Below are positions 7,998 through 16,932 of a DNA stretch of 64,000 nt, one piece after another (the first letter of the stretch is position 1; every line of letters starts with the position of its first letter). Location of the stretch: the NCBI RefSeq assembly GCF_007997215.1, contig NZ_VORW01000001.1, positions 310,001 to 374,000 of the forward strand. The letters run 5' to 3'. Below the pieces are notes generated by a model that was not told the DNA's origin, ran no database searches, and saw only the letters and a list, made by a program, of their open reading frames with translations. A program made the position numbers and the translations under genes. Origin of the DNA: Algoriphagus aquimarinus. GTDB lineage: Bacteria > Bacteroidota > Bacteroidia > Cytophagales > Cyclobacteriaceae.

Positions 7998-9098
7998 ATG
8001 GCTACTTTTACCATAGTTGCAGGTGCACGACCCAATTTCATGAAAATCGCACCTATTATTCATCAATTTATCAAAAAGCAACAGGAGGGAATTCAAGTCA
8101 AATACAGACTGGTACATACTGGACAGCATTACGATAAGAAGATGTCTGGTGACTTTTTTGAGCAACTGAATATCCCTGAGCCAAATGCAAATCTCGGTGG
8201 AGGCGGAGGAACTCAAGCTGAGCAGACTGCAGCTATTATGGTCGCGTTTGAAAAGGAATTGTTAGAGAACAGACCTGATTTAGTATTGGTTGTTGGAGAT
8301 GTCACCAGCACACTTTCTTGTTCTATAGCAGCCAAAAAGCTGCAGATAGACGTGGCGCACGTAGAAGGTGGAATCAGATCCGGTGATTTAAGTATGCCTG
8401 AGGAAATCAACCGTATGGTAACCGACAGTATCACGGACCATTTTTTCACTACTTCTGAGATAGCCAATTCTAACCTTCGTAAATGTGGTTTTGCAGAGGA
8501 AAAGATTCACTATGTTGGCAATACGATGATCGATACCCTCATGGCTCAGATGCCTAGATTTCAGAAACCAGAAGGTGAGATTTTTGATAAACTAATCTCA
8601 GGACAATTCTTTGTCATGACTATGCACCGTCCAGCTAATGTGGATCAGGAACATAAGCTAAAAGCTATGATTGAAGCCATATTGGAAGGAACAAAAGGGC
8701 TTCCAATCATTTTCCCTGTTCATCCAAGAACTGCCAAAAACTTACAATCCCTAGGAATAGATGCTCCGAACTTGCATATGAGTGATCCTTTGGGCTATCT
8801 GGAATTCAATTACCTAGTGAAAAATGCGAAAGGCGTAATCACAGACTCTGGTGGAATTACTGAGGAAGCTTCTGTGATGAATGTCCCTTGTATCACACTG
8901 CGAGACAATACCGAACGTGCGGAAACCATACATCTTGGCACAAATGAACTAGCAGGGACAGATCCTGCCAAGCTAAAGCCTTTCTTGGAAAAAATCATGA
9001 ATGGTGAATGGAAGCAATATCAGGGAATTCCGCTTTGGGATGGAAAAACTGCTGAACGAATTGTGGACATATTGATTAGATCTTACCCAAATTCATAG
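7998..9098 (+). CDS. wecB: UDP-N-acetylglucosamine 2-epimerase (non-hydrolysing)
   Basis: 366 residues, the normal length for the GT-B-fold epimerase. Conserved segments are GARPNFMKIAPI at the N terminus, VGDVTSTLSCSIAA, HVEGGIRSGD, MPEEINR, TMHRPANVD, HPRT and TDSGGITEEAS. It converts UDP-GlcNAc to UDP-ManNAc for surface polysaccharide. The divergent Wzi-like capsule gene makes an envelope-polysaccharide role likely. The next gene starts 1 nt after its stop. Confidence 0.95.
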   Translation: MATFTIVAGARPNFMKIAPIIHQFIKKQQEGIQVKYRLVHTGQHYDKKMSGDFFEQLNIPEPNANLGGGGGTQAEQTAAIMVAFEKELLENRPDLVLVVGDVTSTLSCSIAAKKLQIDVAHVEGGIRSGDLSMPEEINRMVTDSITDHFFTTSEIANSNLRKCGFAEEKIHYVGNTMIDTLMAQMPRFQKPEGEIFDKLISGQFFVMTMHRPANVDQEHKLKAMIEAILEGTKGLPIIFPVHPRTAKNLQSLGIDAPNLHMSDPLGYLEFNYLVKNAKGVITDSGGITEEASVMNVPCITLRDNTERAETIHLGTNELAGTDPAKLKPFLEKIMNGEWKQYQGIPLWDGKTAERIVDILIRSYPNS

Positions 9099-9099
9099 A

Positions 9100-9588
9100 A
9101 TGAAAACTCAAAGACGCATCGATTACCTAGTGAAAAGTCTACACCTTCTTCCACATCCAGAAGGAGGTTTTTACAGGGAAACTTATCGATCATCTGAAAC
9201 TTTAAACACAGAGTATGGCAGTAGAAATCTAGCTACATCGATCTATTTTCTTTTGACTTCGGCCGATGTCTCAAGATTCCACCGTATCAAAAGCGACGAA
9301 CTTTGGTTTTTTCATGAAGGGTCTGCGCTAACGATTCACTTGCTAAATGACACTGGTCATCAGGAACTAAGACTAGGATTGCCATATGAAAATGAAGAAC
9401 AGCTACCCTATCAGCTGGTAAAGGCAAATACAATTTTTGGAAGTACCATTGATAGTCAGGATAGTTATGCACTAGTTTCCTGTGTAGTCTCTCCTGGATT
9501 TGATTTTAATGATTTTGAGCTTTTTGATAAAGAAACTTTAGCGAAAAAATATCCTGAAGCAATCCAAATTATCTCAAGGCTGACTTAA
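9100..9588 (+). CDS. Cupin-fold protein, DUF985 family
   Basis: 162 residues. The family pattern is visible: LHLLPHPEGGFYRETYRS near the N terminus, TSIYFLLT, SRFHRIKSDELWFFHEGS and CVVSPGFDFNDFELF. It is a single small beta-barrel domain, and the His/Glu in the FHR...DELWFFHEG segment could bind metal. Biochemical function is not established for the family. It begins directly after wecB and is probably co-transcribed. Confidence 0.85.
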   Translation: MKTQRRIDYLVKSLHLLPHPEGGFYRETYRSSETLNTEYGSRNLATSIYFLLTSADVSRFHRIKSDELWFFHEGSALTIHLLNDTGHQELRLGLPYENEEQLPYQLVKANTIFGSTIDSQDSYALVSCVVSPGFDFNDFELFDKETLAKKYPEAIQIISRLT

Positions 9589-9640
9589 CCCTACTTCCTA
9601 ACTATTGAGATTAATCAAACTAATAAGCTTAATAATGCAA

Positions 9641-9661
9641 AAGGCTCCTTTCAGGAGCCTT
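9641..9661. terminator. Bidirectional terminator between convergent genes
   Basis: AAGGCTCCT pairs with AGGAGCCTT around a 3-nt loop, with A-rich sequence before and T-rich after. It separates the DUF985 gene from the convergent DinB-fold gene. Confidence 0.85.
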
Positions 9662-9682
9662 ATACTTTTTTGCAAATTTCAC

Positions 9683-10213
9683 TTAGAAGCCTACATAAGC
9701 AGGAGGCTCTACACCTTCAGATCTAAGGTAAGCAATCGCCGCACCTCTGTGATGAGTAGAGTGATCCATCAGCAAAGCCATCACCTGACGTCTTGTCACA
9801 TTGTTTCCAAAAACTTCAATAGTTTCTCCTGCATCAGCATCAGAAAGGGCCTTCATTGTAGCGGTTCCGTAGTCATAACTTTTGCTTACAAAGGCAGCCA
9901 GATCTTCTTTAGACGCCGTGGCAAGATCAATTGTAAATCCAGGGTCCCCTCCTTTAAGGTATCCTTGAGAGATGCCTGTGATTGCTGTTCCAATGTGATG
10001 AATTTGTTCTTTGAAGGACATTGCTGCTGGATCCGATTTATAATCCATACCTGAATCTGGCATTTTATTCAGCACGTCTATAGTGAATTGCTTACTATTT
10101 TGCCATTTGCTCAAAAACTCATCTTTTGTAGTTTGTGCTGTTGTGGCTAACGAAGCCATCATAAAGATGGCAACCATAAAGAAGCCTGATAGGAATTGTA
10201 GTGGATTTTTCAT
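9683..10213 (-). CDS. Secreted DinB-fold (YfiT/DinB four-helix) protein
   Basis: 176 residues from the ATG at 10213. An alternative TTG seven codons upstream would put a charged stretch before the signal peptide and is less likely. A signal peptide (MKNPLQFLSGFFMVAIFMMA...) ends near TTAQ. The mature part is a four-helix DinB-superfamily protein with putative metal ligands in EQIHHIG and in MDHSTHHRGAAIAYLR. This is the metal-dependent DinB fold, unrelated to DNA polymerase IV. It is preceded by a leader that closely resembles the one before the DUF885 gene at 45.3 kb. Confidence 0.8.
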   Translation of the reverse strand: MKNPLQFLSGFFMVAIFMMASLATTAQTTKDEFLSKWQNSKQFTIDVLNKMPDSGMDYKSDPAAMSFKEQIHHIGTAITGISQGYLKGGDPGFTIDLATASKEDLAAFVSKSYDYGTATMKALSDADAGETIEVFGNNVTRRQVMALLMDHSTHHRGAAIAYLRSEGVEPPAYVGF

Positions 10214-10299
10214 GTGTTTATAATTTATTTTCAATAGTCACATGGAATCTCGCAAATAGACATCACAGTATGTGACTCTTGGGTCATGCTCGATTTCAT
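10214..10299 (-). promoter_or_regulatory. Conserved 5' leader with potential 22-codon leader peptide (copy A)
   Basis: Reading the minus strand, a short frame runs from ATG at 10299 to TGA at 10231 (MKSSMTQESHTVM...). It ends 17 nt before the DinB-fold start, followed by TATAAACACATGAAAA. The same nucleotide pattern, and a peptide starting MKSNMPKTSHTRM, lies before the DUF885 gene (45306-45419). A TCACA-3 nt-TGTGA dyad is inside. The shared sequence suggests a common regulatory leader. Confidence 0.5.
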
Positions 10300-10375
10300 T
10301 TGAATAGAGATTGGTTATTTGGTTAAATTTCATTTATTCCCAAGCCAAATCAAACACTTTGTCTAATTTTAAAGC

Positions 10376-10951
10376 ATGAGAAAACATCTTTGGATAGGTA
10401 TATTGATAGTGGGAATAGCAGGTTGTGATGATACATATTTGCCAAAACCACCCGGTTACAATCGAATTGATTTACCTGCTCATTCTTTTGAGAAACTATC
10501 TGAGGGATACCCCTATCAAATTGACTATTCTACCTATTCTATAGTTGAAGCCGACTCTTTTAATATTGATGAAGAGGCTTGGCTCAATTTGAACTATGTG
10601 GATTTTGGTGCCAAAGTGCACTTGACTTATAAGCGAATCGATGGAGATAAGGTCAATTTTAAAAAATTGTCCAATGATGCTTTTAAGCTAACCTCCCAAC
10701 ATCAGGTAAAAGCCTATGGGATTGAGGAAGGGGTTCTAGTAACGCCAGAAGGATATACTGGGGTAGTCGCGGAATTGACTGGTGAGGTACCAACTCAGTT
10801 CCAGTTCTTTGTTACTGACTCTACCAAAAACTTTCTTCGAGGAGCTTTGTATTTCAACACTGCAATGAAAAATGATTCTCTTGCACCAGTAATAGAATTC
10901 ATCAAAGTGGACATGGCCCACCTGATGAATTCCGTGAAATTTGAAGATTAA
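10376..10951 (+). CDS. gldD: Gliding-motility lipoprotein GldD
   Basis: 191 residues with a lipoprotein signal (MRKHLWIGILIVGIAGC, lipidated Cys17). The GldD pattern is recognisable: PKPPGYNRIDLP, a YPYQIDYSTYS segment, then LTYKRI, HQVKAYGIEEG and TDSTKNFLRGALYFNT, ending with DSLAPVIEF. GldD is one of the Bacteroidota gliding and T9SS-associated lipoproteins needed for gliding in Flavobacterium. It is isolated from other gld genes here. Its end overlaps the convergent symporter gene by 4 nt. Confidence 0.85.
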   Translation: MRKHLWIGILIVGIAGCDDTYLPKPPGYNRIDLPAHSFEKLSEGYPYQIDYSTYSIVEADSFNIDEEAWLNLNYVDFGAKVHLTYKRIDGDKVNFKKLSNDAFKLTSQHQVKAYGIEEGVLVTPEGYTGVVAELTGEVPTQFQFFVTDSTKNFLRGALYFNTAMKNDSLAPVIEFIKVDMAHLMNSVKFED

Positions 10952-12723
10952 CTAAGGTTTTTCCAGGATCTGATAATAATAATTCCTCCACCTAGTGCTA
11001 TTGCTGCAGCAATAAACCCTCCAAGCATATTGCCATAAATGAAGAATCCTGTGGAGAATAAAGCGGCATATACCATCGCTGATCCTATCATCATCAACCC
11101 GATTTCTTTAGGCAATTGACCTATTACTTGTCTTTCCTCAGGATATCTGTCTAGCACTTTTTTCCATCCAAAAGCTGCAGGAGTTACTTTTCTATAGAAG
11201 GAAAGTAATACTTCGTCTTTTTCCGGAGCAGTAATGAAGGTCACAATCAACCATCCAATCGTAGTGATACTAACACTATATACTAATTTCAAATAAGCCT
11301 GATTTTCAGGGATCATTATCCAGTTTACTTTAGGATTGATCACTTCGAAAAATATAGCAACCACGAAAGAAATTGCCATTGCAGAGATTTCAGTGTATGC
11401 GTTTATTCTCCACCAAAACCATCTTAGGATAAAGATTAAGCCTGTTCCCGCACCAATTTGAAGTAGAATATTGAATGCATCCAAAGCACTGGAAAGGGCC
11501 AATGCGAGAATGGCAGAAAGACACATTAGAACAACCGTAGAGATTCTACCCACTGCTACCAATTCCTTATCCGAAGCTTCAGGCTTCAAAAACCTTAAAT
11601 AGAAATCATTCACGATGTAAGAAGACCCCCAGTTCAAGTGAGTAGAAAGTGTGGACATCACCGCTGCTATCAAAGATGCCAGTACAAGACCGATCAAACC
11701 TGTTGGAAGAAAGGTCAACATAGCTGAATAAGCTAAATCATCTCCCAATTTATCCGCTGGGATGTTAGGAAATGCTGTTTGTAAATCAGAGATGTTTGGG
11801 TAAACAATCAGTGATGCAAGTGCTATCAAGATCCAAGGCCAAGGACGCAATGCGTAATGAGCGATGTTGAAAAACAAAGTTGCACCAATTGCATGCTTTT
11901 CATCTTTTGCAGAAAGCATACGCTGTGCAATGTATCCGCCTCCTCCAGGCTCAGCTCCTGGATACCAAGTAGCCCACCACTGAATTGCTATTGGCATTAA
12001 AAATAGTGGAATATATGCGTTTGGATCCGAGAAATCAGGAAGGAAGTCAAGCTTTCCAGAAACATTCTCATGAGTCAACAGACTGTTGATACTTCCAATC
12101 TCAGGTAGACCTATTATATAGTACGCTGCTCCAAATGAACCTATAATAGCGATGAAGAACTGAAAAAAGTCAGTTAATAAAACTCCTTTTAACCCACCTA
12201 GAGAACTATAAACTACCGTCACTACGGAAGCTATAAGTAAGGTTTGAACTGGAGTTAGGCCTAGCATTACACCACCGATTTTGATGGCGGCGAGGGATAC
12301 TGTTGCCATAATCACCACATTGAAGAATACACCTAAGTAAATAGCGCGGAAAGCTCTTAAGAATGCTGCGCCTTTGCCAGAATACCTCAACTCATAGAAT
12401 TCCAAATCTGTCGTTACTTCAGATCTTCTCCAAAGTTTGGCATAAACGAATACCGTGAGCATACCTGTAAGCAAGAAAGCCCACCAAGCCCAGTTACCAG
12501 CAACACCATTTTTTCTAACTATATCCGTCACCAAGTTTGGTGTATCTGCAGAGAAAGTAGTTGCTACCATAGATACTCCGAGCAACCACCAAGGCATGTT
12601 TCTACCTGAGAGAAAAAATTCTTTGGCTGAGGAACCAGCTTTTTTCGATGTATATAGCCCTATTAAGAGGGAAATGACAAAGAAAGCGGCAATGATAGCC
12701 CAGTCAATGGAGGTTACATTCAT
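10948..12723 (-). CDS. Sodium:solute symporter (SSS family)
   Basis: 591 residues with about 14 hydrophobic segments. It starts MNVTSIDWAIIAAFFVISLLI, followed by KEFFLSGRNMPWWLLGVSM and TTFSADTPN, typical of SSS/SLC5-like transporters. It moves an organic solute with Na+ across the inner membrane. Substrate is unknown. The divergent kinase-like gene at 13169 suggests a sugar or amino-sugar, but that is only context. Confidence 0.9.
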   Translation of the reverse strand: MNVTSIDWAIIAAFFVISLLIGLYTSKKAGSSAKEFFLSGRNMPWWLLGVSMVATTFSADTPNLVTDIVRKNGVAGNWAWWAFLLTGMLTVFVYAKLWRRSEVTTDLEFYELRYSGKGAAFLRAFRAIYLGVFFNVVIMATVSLAAIKIGGVMLGLTPVQTLLIASVVTVVYSSLGGLKGVLLTDFFQFFIAIIGSFGAAYYIIGLPEIGSINSLLTHENVSGKLDFLPDFSDPNAYIPLFLMPIAIQWWATWYPGAEPGGGGYIAQRMLSAKDEKHAIGATLFFNIAHYALRPWPWILIALASLIVYPNISDLQTAFPNIPADKLGDDLAYSAMLTFLPTGLIGLVLASLIAAVMSTLSTHLNWGSSYIVNDFYLRFLKPEASDKELVAVGRISTVVLMCLSAILALALSSALDAFNILLQIGAGTGLIFILRWFWWRINAYTEISAMAISFVVAIFFEVINPKVNWIMIPENQAYLKLVYSVSITTIGWLIVTFITAPEKDEVLLSFYRKVTPAAFGWKKVLDRYPEERQVIGQLPKEIGLMMIGSAMVYAALFSTGFFIYGNMLGGFIAAAIALGGGIIIIRSWKNLS

Positions 12724-13168
12724 AGTATTTGGGATTAATGTATTCTTTAATTTTTTTGATAAAACGCCTTCTACTTAAATAATAAATTTCGCTAATGTAT
12801 TTATTTTCTGCGAAATGGGAAAAGACTGACTCAGAAGTTTACTCAGTTTTTTGCCTTATTCCGTCAATTTCAAAATAAAAGGTATGGAAAAGATTATTTT
12901 TTTGGTTGGACGGACTGATTTCAATATGAATTCAATATGTTTTATTTTTTGCTCTCTAATTCTTTTGTGAGAATATCTTAATTCAAGCCCAATTTCTAAT
13001 TCATGTTATGGAAGAACGTCCAAATGGAAAACCTTTGGATTCCTGAGGATTCCTGAGGATTTATCAAAATGACTAATTTTAGGGTATAATCTTAAAAACC
13101 GATCTAATTGGTCGGTTTTTTTTGTGGCAAATAATTCGGTTTTGGTCGCGATACTATAGCTTTGGGCC
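12724..13168. other. 445-bp intergenic region between symporter and kinase genes
   Basis: AT-rich, with no convincing gene. It contains a direct repeat of TTCAATATG (about 12930-12950), two tandem copies of GATTCCTGAG (around 13040-13060) and the hairpin at 13094-13120. TAGCTTTG at 13157-13164 matches a -7 box but is only 4 nt before the kinase start, which would imply a leaderless message. Confidence 0.5.
13094..13120 (+). terminator. Intrinsic terminator of an unidentified plus-strand transcript
   Basis: AAAAACCGA pairs with TCGGTTTTT and is followed by more T. No plus-strand gene precedes it within 2 kb, so it may end a small RNA, a short leader, or antisense transcription from the 12.8-13.05 kb spacer. 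Confidence 0.6.
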
Positions 13169-14233
13169 ATGATTAAGGAACACATCGCAGGCATTCTGTC
13201 TAATTATACGTTTGAATCATTCGAAAATTTTGAATTCCAAGCCTTCGGAGCGGGTCTGATCCATGGCACGTATTTGATAGAAGCTGGAGATTCGAAATTC
13301 ATTTTGCAGGAATTCAACAATGGCGTGTTTCAATATCCTGAGCGAATTTCTCACAATCAGCGCTTGGTCAAATCCCAAGGAGATGGTAATCTGCTGCCTT
13401 TTCAATTGCCTCTGCCTATACTCAACTCGGATAAAAAGCTGATTACTGATTGGGATGGAAAATTATTCCGTCTATTCGAATTCGTTTCTGGCCAGACGAT
13501 CCAGCAAATTTCAGAATTGGATCAGGCTTATTTAGCAGCAAAAGCCTATGGAGTTTTTGCGGAATGGGGAAAAGTAGTCGATACATCCCAATTGCAAGAG
13601 TGTATCCCAAATTTCCATCGATTGGATTTGCGCTTCGCAAAGCTTGAGGAAGTTGCTACAGGAAAAGGAGCCCTTTCAAAAGAAAATCAGGAAGTATTGG
13701 ATTTTTATCTTGGCCAAAAAGAATTGATTGCAGCCTATCAGAAATTCCAGGCAATTCTTCCTGCTCGTCTCACCCACAACGACACCAAAATCAACAATCT
13801 GATTTTTTCGCATGATCTTCAAAAAGTGGAAGCTTTGGTCGATTTAGACACCCTTATGAGTGGATACTTGATGTATGACTTTGGTGATTTGGTGCGCACC
13901 GTTGCATGTTCTGAGTCAGAGAGTAGCCAAAATTGGGGCGCTATTAAATTAGAAATTCCTGTTTTCGAGCAATTACTAAATGGCTACTGGGAAGGTATCA
14001 AATCCTTATCTACGGAAGAGGAAACGAAATCCTTGCTTTTATCGGGAGAAGTAATGACCTGCATTATGGGACTTCGATTTTTCGCGGATCACCTTCAAGG
14101 TAATGTGTATTATAAAGTGCAGTATCCTGAGCAGAATTTTCATAGAGCAAAAAATCAGATGCTTTTATTACAAAGTATTCAGGCAAATAAATCTGAATTA
14201 GAAGAAATCTGGAAGTCTGTCACGCAATCCTAA
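13169..14233 (+). CDS. Aminoglycoside-phosphotransferase-fold kinase (possible amino-sugar kinase)
   Basis: 354 residues with the APH-type kinase fold. It has an N-terminal lobe (residues 20-110), the catalytic loop LTHNDTKINNLIF near 203-215 (HxD...N), and the metal motif VDLDTLMSGYLMYDFGD near 228-245. The family phosphorylates small molecules. The HNDTKxNN form and position beside a solute symporter are reminiscent of N-acetylhexosamine 1-kinase-like proteins; that specific role is an inference. Monocistronic. Confidence 0.75.
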   Translation: MIKEHIAGILSNYTFESFENFEFQAFGAGLIHGTYLIEAGDSKFILQEFNNGVFQYPERISHNQRLVKSQGDGNLLPFQLPLPILNSDKKLITDWDGKLFRLFEFVSGQTIQQISELDQAYLAAKAYGVFAEWGKVVDTSQLQECIPNFHRLDLRFAKLEEVATGKGALSKENQEVLDFYLGQKELIAAYQKFQAILPARLTHNDTKINNLIFSHDLQKVEALVDLDTLMSGYLMYDFGDLVRTVACSESESSQNWGAIKLEIPVFEQLLNGYWEGIKSLSTEEETKSLLLSGEVMTCIMGLRFFADHLQGNVYYKVQYPEQNFHRAKNQMLLLQSIQANKSELEEIWKSVTQS

Positions 14234-14319
14234 AATTGATTTCAGACAATTCCAGTCATTTTTTATTGGCATTTGGGCTGAGTGGGTTTAATTTGTCCTA
14301 ACCCAAAAATCAATTTTCC

Positions 14320-16413
14320 TTGTCCGGTTTTTTTGACACCAAAATAGAATTTCTCAAAGGAGTAGGTCCACAGCGCGCCGCTCTGATTAACAAGGAGTTG
14401 AATATTTTCACCTTCGGGGAATTGCTACAGCATTATCCGTTTCGGTACGAGGACAGGACGAAGTTTTTTAAAATCCGAGAGCTGCATTCCGATATGGAAT
14501 CAGTCCAGGTAATTGCCAAAATTCGAAAGGTAGAACTCGTAGGTATGGGGAATAAAAAGCGGCTCGTGGCTCAGGTAGCGGACGAAACTGGGGAGATGGA
14601 GATGACCTGGTTCAAAGGAATCGCTTGGGTTCAAAAAAATATTGCTCCAGGCGCTGCTTATGTTTTTTTGGGGAAACCTGCCCAGTTTGGCAGAAAGTGG
14701 AGCATCGCTCATCCTGAGATGGAGCCACTGACCACAGCAAATGAAAAAAGAAATAATTTCCAGCCAATATATTCTACAACTGAAAAGCTGAGAGCTCGAT
14801 TTTTGGATTCTAGAGGGATTTCCAAAATCATGGAGCAATTGGTTCAGGTTTGCTACCCGCACATTCAGGAGACGATGTCTATTGAGATTTTGGAGCAATA
14901 CCAACTCATTGGAAAAAAGGAATCTATTAGACAAATCCACTTCCCTACCAAGCCAGATTTGCTTCAGCGTGCTCGAAAGCGTTTGAAATTCGAGGAGTTT
15001 TTCTATTTACAACTTCGCCTACTCATGCTGAAAGTGGCTCGAGTGGAGAAGTATCGCGGTCAAATCCTCAACAATACAGAATTACTCACCGAGTTTTATA
15101 CCAATCATATTCCTTTCGAATTGACCAATGCGCAAAAGCGGGTAATTCGTGAATCGTACGGTGACTTGAAGTCTGGCAAGCAAATGAATCGTCTGATTCA
15201 GGGAGATGTGGGAAGCGGAAAGACGATGGTAGCATTTATTTGCGCTCTGATAGCGATTAGCTCTGGAGCACAAGCTTGCCTGATGGCTCCGACGGAGATT
15301 TTGGCTACTCAGCATTATTCAGGTTTGAAAGAATTCGCTGATATGATGGGGCTGAAAATTGCTTTGCTCACCGGCTCCACAAAAAAGGCAGCGAGAAGAA
15401 TCATTCACGAAGAATTGCTTTCCGGTGAACTCAAAATTCTAATTGGAACGCATGCGCTTTTGGAAGATATTGTGCAGTTTCAAAATCTTGCGCTGGCAAT
15501 CGTCGATGAACAGCATCGCTTTGGCGTAGCTCAGCGAGCCAAGCTTTGGGCGAAGAATGAACAATTTATCCCGCACGTGTTGGTCATGACGGCGACTCCG
15601 ATCCCACGGACGCTGGCGATGACACTTTACGGCGATTTGGATGTATCAGTGATAGATGAGATGCCTGCAGGGAGGAAGCCTATTCAGACAGTGCATCGCT
15701 ATGATAAAGACCGTCTGAAGGTTTTTGGCTTTATCAACGAAGAGGTAAAAAAGGGAAGGCAAGTTTACATCGTTTACCCGCTCATCGAAGAATCTGCAAA
15801 GATGGATCTGAAGAATGTCATGGATGGCTACGAAAGTATCTCCCGTGCTTTTCCCAATTATCCGATCAGCATAGTGAATGGCAGCATGAAAGCTGACGCA
15901 AAGGAATACGAAATGCAACGCTTCGTGAAAGGGGAAACAAAGATCATGGTAGCAACTACGGTGATCGAAGTAGGCGTGAATGTGCCCAATGCTTCGGTGA
16001 TGATCATTGAGAACGCTGAGCGATTTGGGCTGTCTCAGTTGCATCAGCTGCGTGGAAGAGTAGGAAGAGGTGCTGAGCAGAGTTATTGCATCCTGATGAG
16101 CAAGTATGAGCTATCGAAGGATTCCCGAGTAAGACTGGAAACGATGGTGCGAACCAACGACGGTTTTGAGATCGCTGATGTGGATTTGAGATTGCGTGGC
16201 CCAGGAGACTTGATGGGAACGCAACAAAGTGGAATTACGGATTTACTGATTGCTGATCTGAGCAAGGATGCTCCGATTTTGACTTTGGCGAGAGATGCTG
16301 CCCAGCAGGTTTTGGCTAGTGACCCTGAATTGAATCAGCCTGAAAATTTGCCGATACTCCGACAAATCAAGCAGCAAAAGAAGCATGCGGTAAATTGGAG
16401 CAGGATTTCATAG
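14320..16413 (+). CDS. recG: ATP-dependent DNA helicase RecG
   Basis: 697 residues. An N-terminal wedge/OB region (FLKGVGPQRAALI at 10-22) precedes SF2 helicase motifs: GDVGSGKT (Walker A, near 290), MAPTEILATQHY, VDEQHRFGV (DExH box), MTATPIPRTLA and the C-terminal QLRGRVGRG and RLRGPGDLMGTQQSG. RecG remodels stalled replication forks and branched DNA. The frame opens with TTG at 14320 (TTG TCC GGT TTT); no nearby in-frame ATG explains the conserved N terminus, so a TTG start is likely. Confidence 0.96.
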   Translation: MSGFFDTKIEFLKGVGPQRAALINKELNIFTFGELLQHYPFRYEDRTKFFKIRELHSDMESVQVIAKIRKVELVGMGNKKRLVAQVADETGEMEMTWFKGIAWVQKNIAPGAAYVFLGKPAQFGRKWSIAHPEMEPLTTANEKRNNFQPIYSTTEKLRARFLDSRGISKIMEQLVQVCYPHIQETMSIEILEQYQLIGKKESIRQIHFPTKPDLLQRARKRLKFEEFFYLQLRLLMLKVARVEKYRGQILNNTELLTEFYTNHIPFELTNAQKRVIRESYGDLKSGKQMNRLIQGDVGSGKTMVAFICALIAISSGAQACLMAPTEILATQHYSGLKEFADMMGLKIALLTGSTKKAARRIIHEELLSGELKILIGTHALLEDIVQFQNLALAIVDEQHRFGVAQRAKLWAKNEQFIPHVLVMTATPIPRTLAMTLYGDLDVSVIDEMPAGRKPIQTVHRYDKDRLKVFGFINEEVKKGRQVYIVYPLIEESAKMDLKNVMDGYESISRAFPNYPISIVNGSMKADAKEYEMQRFVKGETKIMVATTVIEVGVNVPNASVMIIENAERFGLSQLHQLRGRVGRGAEQSYCILMSKYELSKDSRVRLETMVRTNDGFEIADVDLRLRGPGDLMGTQQSGITDLLIADLSKDAPILTLARDAAQQVLASDPELNQPENLPILRQIKQQKKHAVNWSRIS

Positions 16414-16545
16414 TGGATTGAAAGATTGCAATATTTGAAAATTGAAAAATTGAGCGTCAGCTTGTTTTTGAACAGCCTGACAAGTTACGCCCTCTGTGAA
16501 AATCTCTGTGCACACTGTGGTTAAAACAGTTTTGAGAATAAATTT

Positions 16546-16872
16546 TTACTTTTTCTTCGAAAAAACTTGGCCAATCCTCCTGAAAATCTGCTTCTCTTTT
16601 TCCCAGAAAAACTTAAACTGGCCGAAAATAAAGCCATAGATCAGCAAAATGATTTGGTATAACGGTAAGACTAATAGTAAGTAGAGGACAGTATTTAGAA
16701 ATCCACCTTTCTCAACTCCAAAAAAATCTAAGATGGGATTTTTAATGAAAAGAATAGTGAAACCTGTACAGGCAAAAACTACCAAAACCAGAACCACCTG
16801 AAGAAGGCTTTCTAATTTCCACTTTGTTTGTAGGCGCTGAAGAAAGCCTGGCTTACCATTTTCTGCTGACAT
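16546..16872 (-). CDS. Small two-helix membrane protein, DUF6787-like
   Basis: 108 residues with a basic N terminus and two membrane segments (about 24-45 and 61-85). It is followed by FGQFKFFWEKEKQIFRRI and a lysine tail. The order of segments and the FWEKE motif match a small Bacteroidota membrane family I associate with DUF6787. Function unknown. It is 61 nt downstream-facing from lysC on the same strand. Confidence 0.65.
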   Translation of the reverse strand: MSAENGKPGFLQRLQTKWKLESLLQVVLVLVVFACTGFTILFIKNPILDFFGVEKGGFLNTVLYLLLVLPLYQIILLIYGFIFGQFKFFWEKEKQIFRRIGQVFSKKK

Positions 16873-16932
16873 CCATCAAAAGTAATAAGAATCATTCTAA
16901 ATAAAATAGCCGGCGCTAGGCCGGCTATCATT

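Noticed and set aside
7889-8137. Plus-strand 82-codon frame ahead of and overlapping wecB
   Set aside because: It overlaps wecB in another frame, covers the promoter region and has no recognisable protein features.
9683-10213. Interpretation of the DinB-fold protein as DNA polymerase IV
   Set aside because: It is a small secreted four-helix protein with His ligands; the real Y-family polymerase is at 54374-55522.
13036-13064. Tandem GATTCCTGAG units as a CRISPR-like or iteron array
   Set aside because: Only two copies, no spacers and no replication genes nearby.
16430-16520. AT-rich string and CTCTGTG-type words after recG as a gene or RNA
   Set aside because: No frame or stable structure; it looks like degenerate dispersed repeat similar to that at 41.3 kb.
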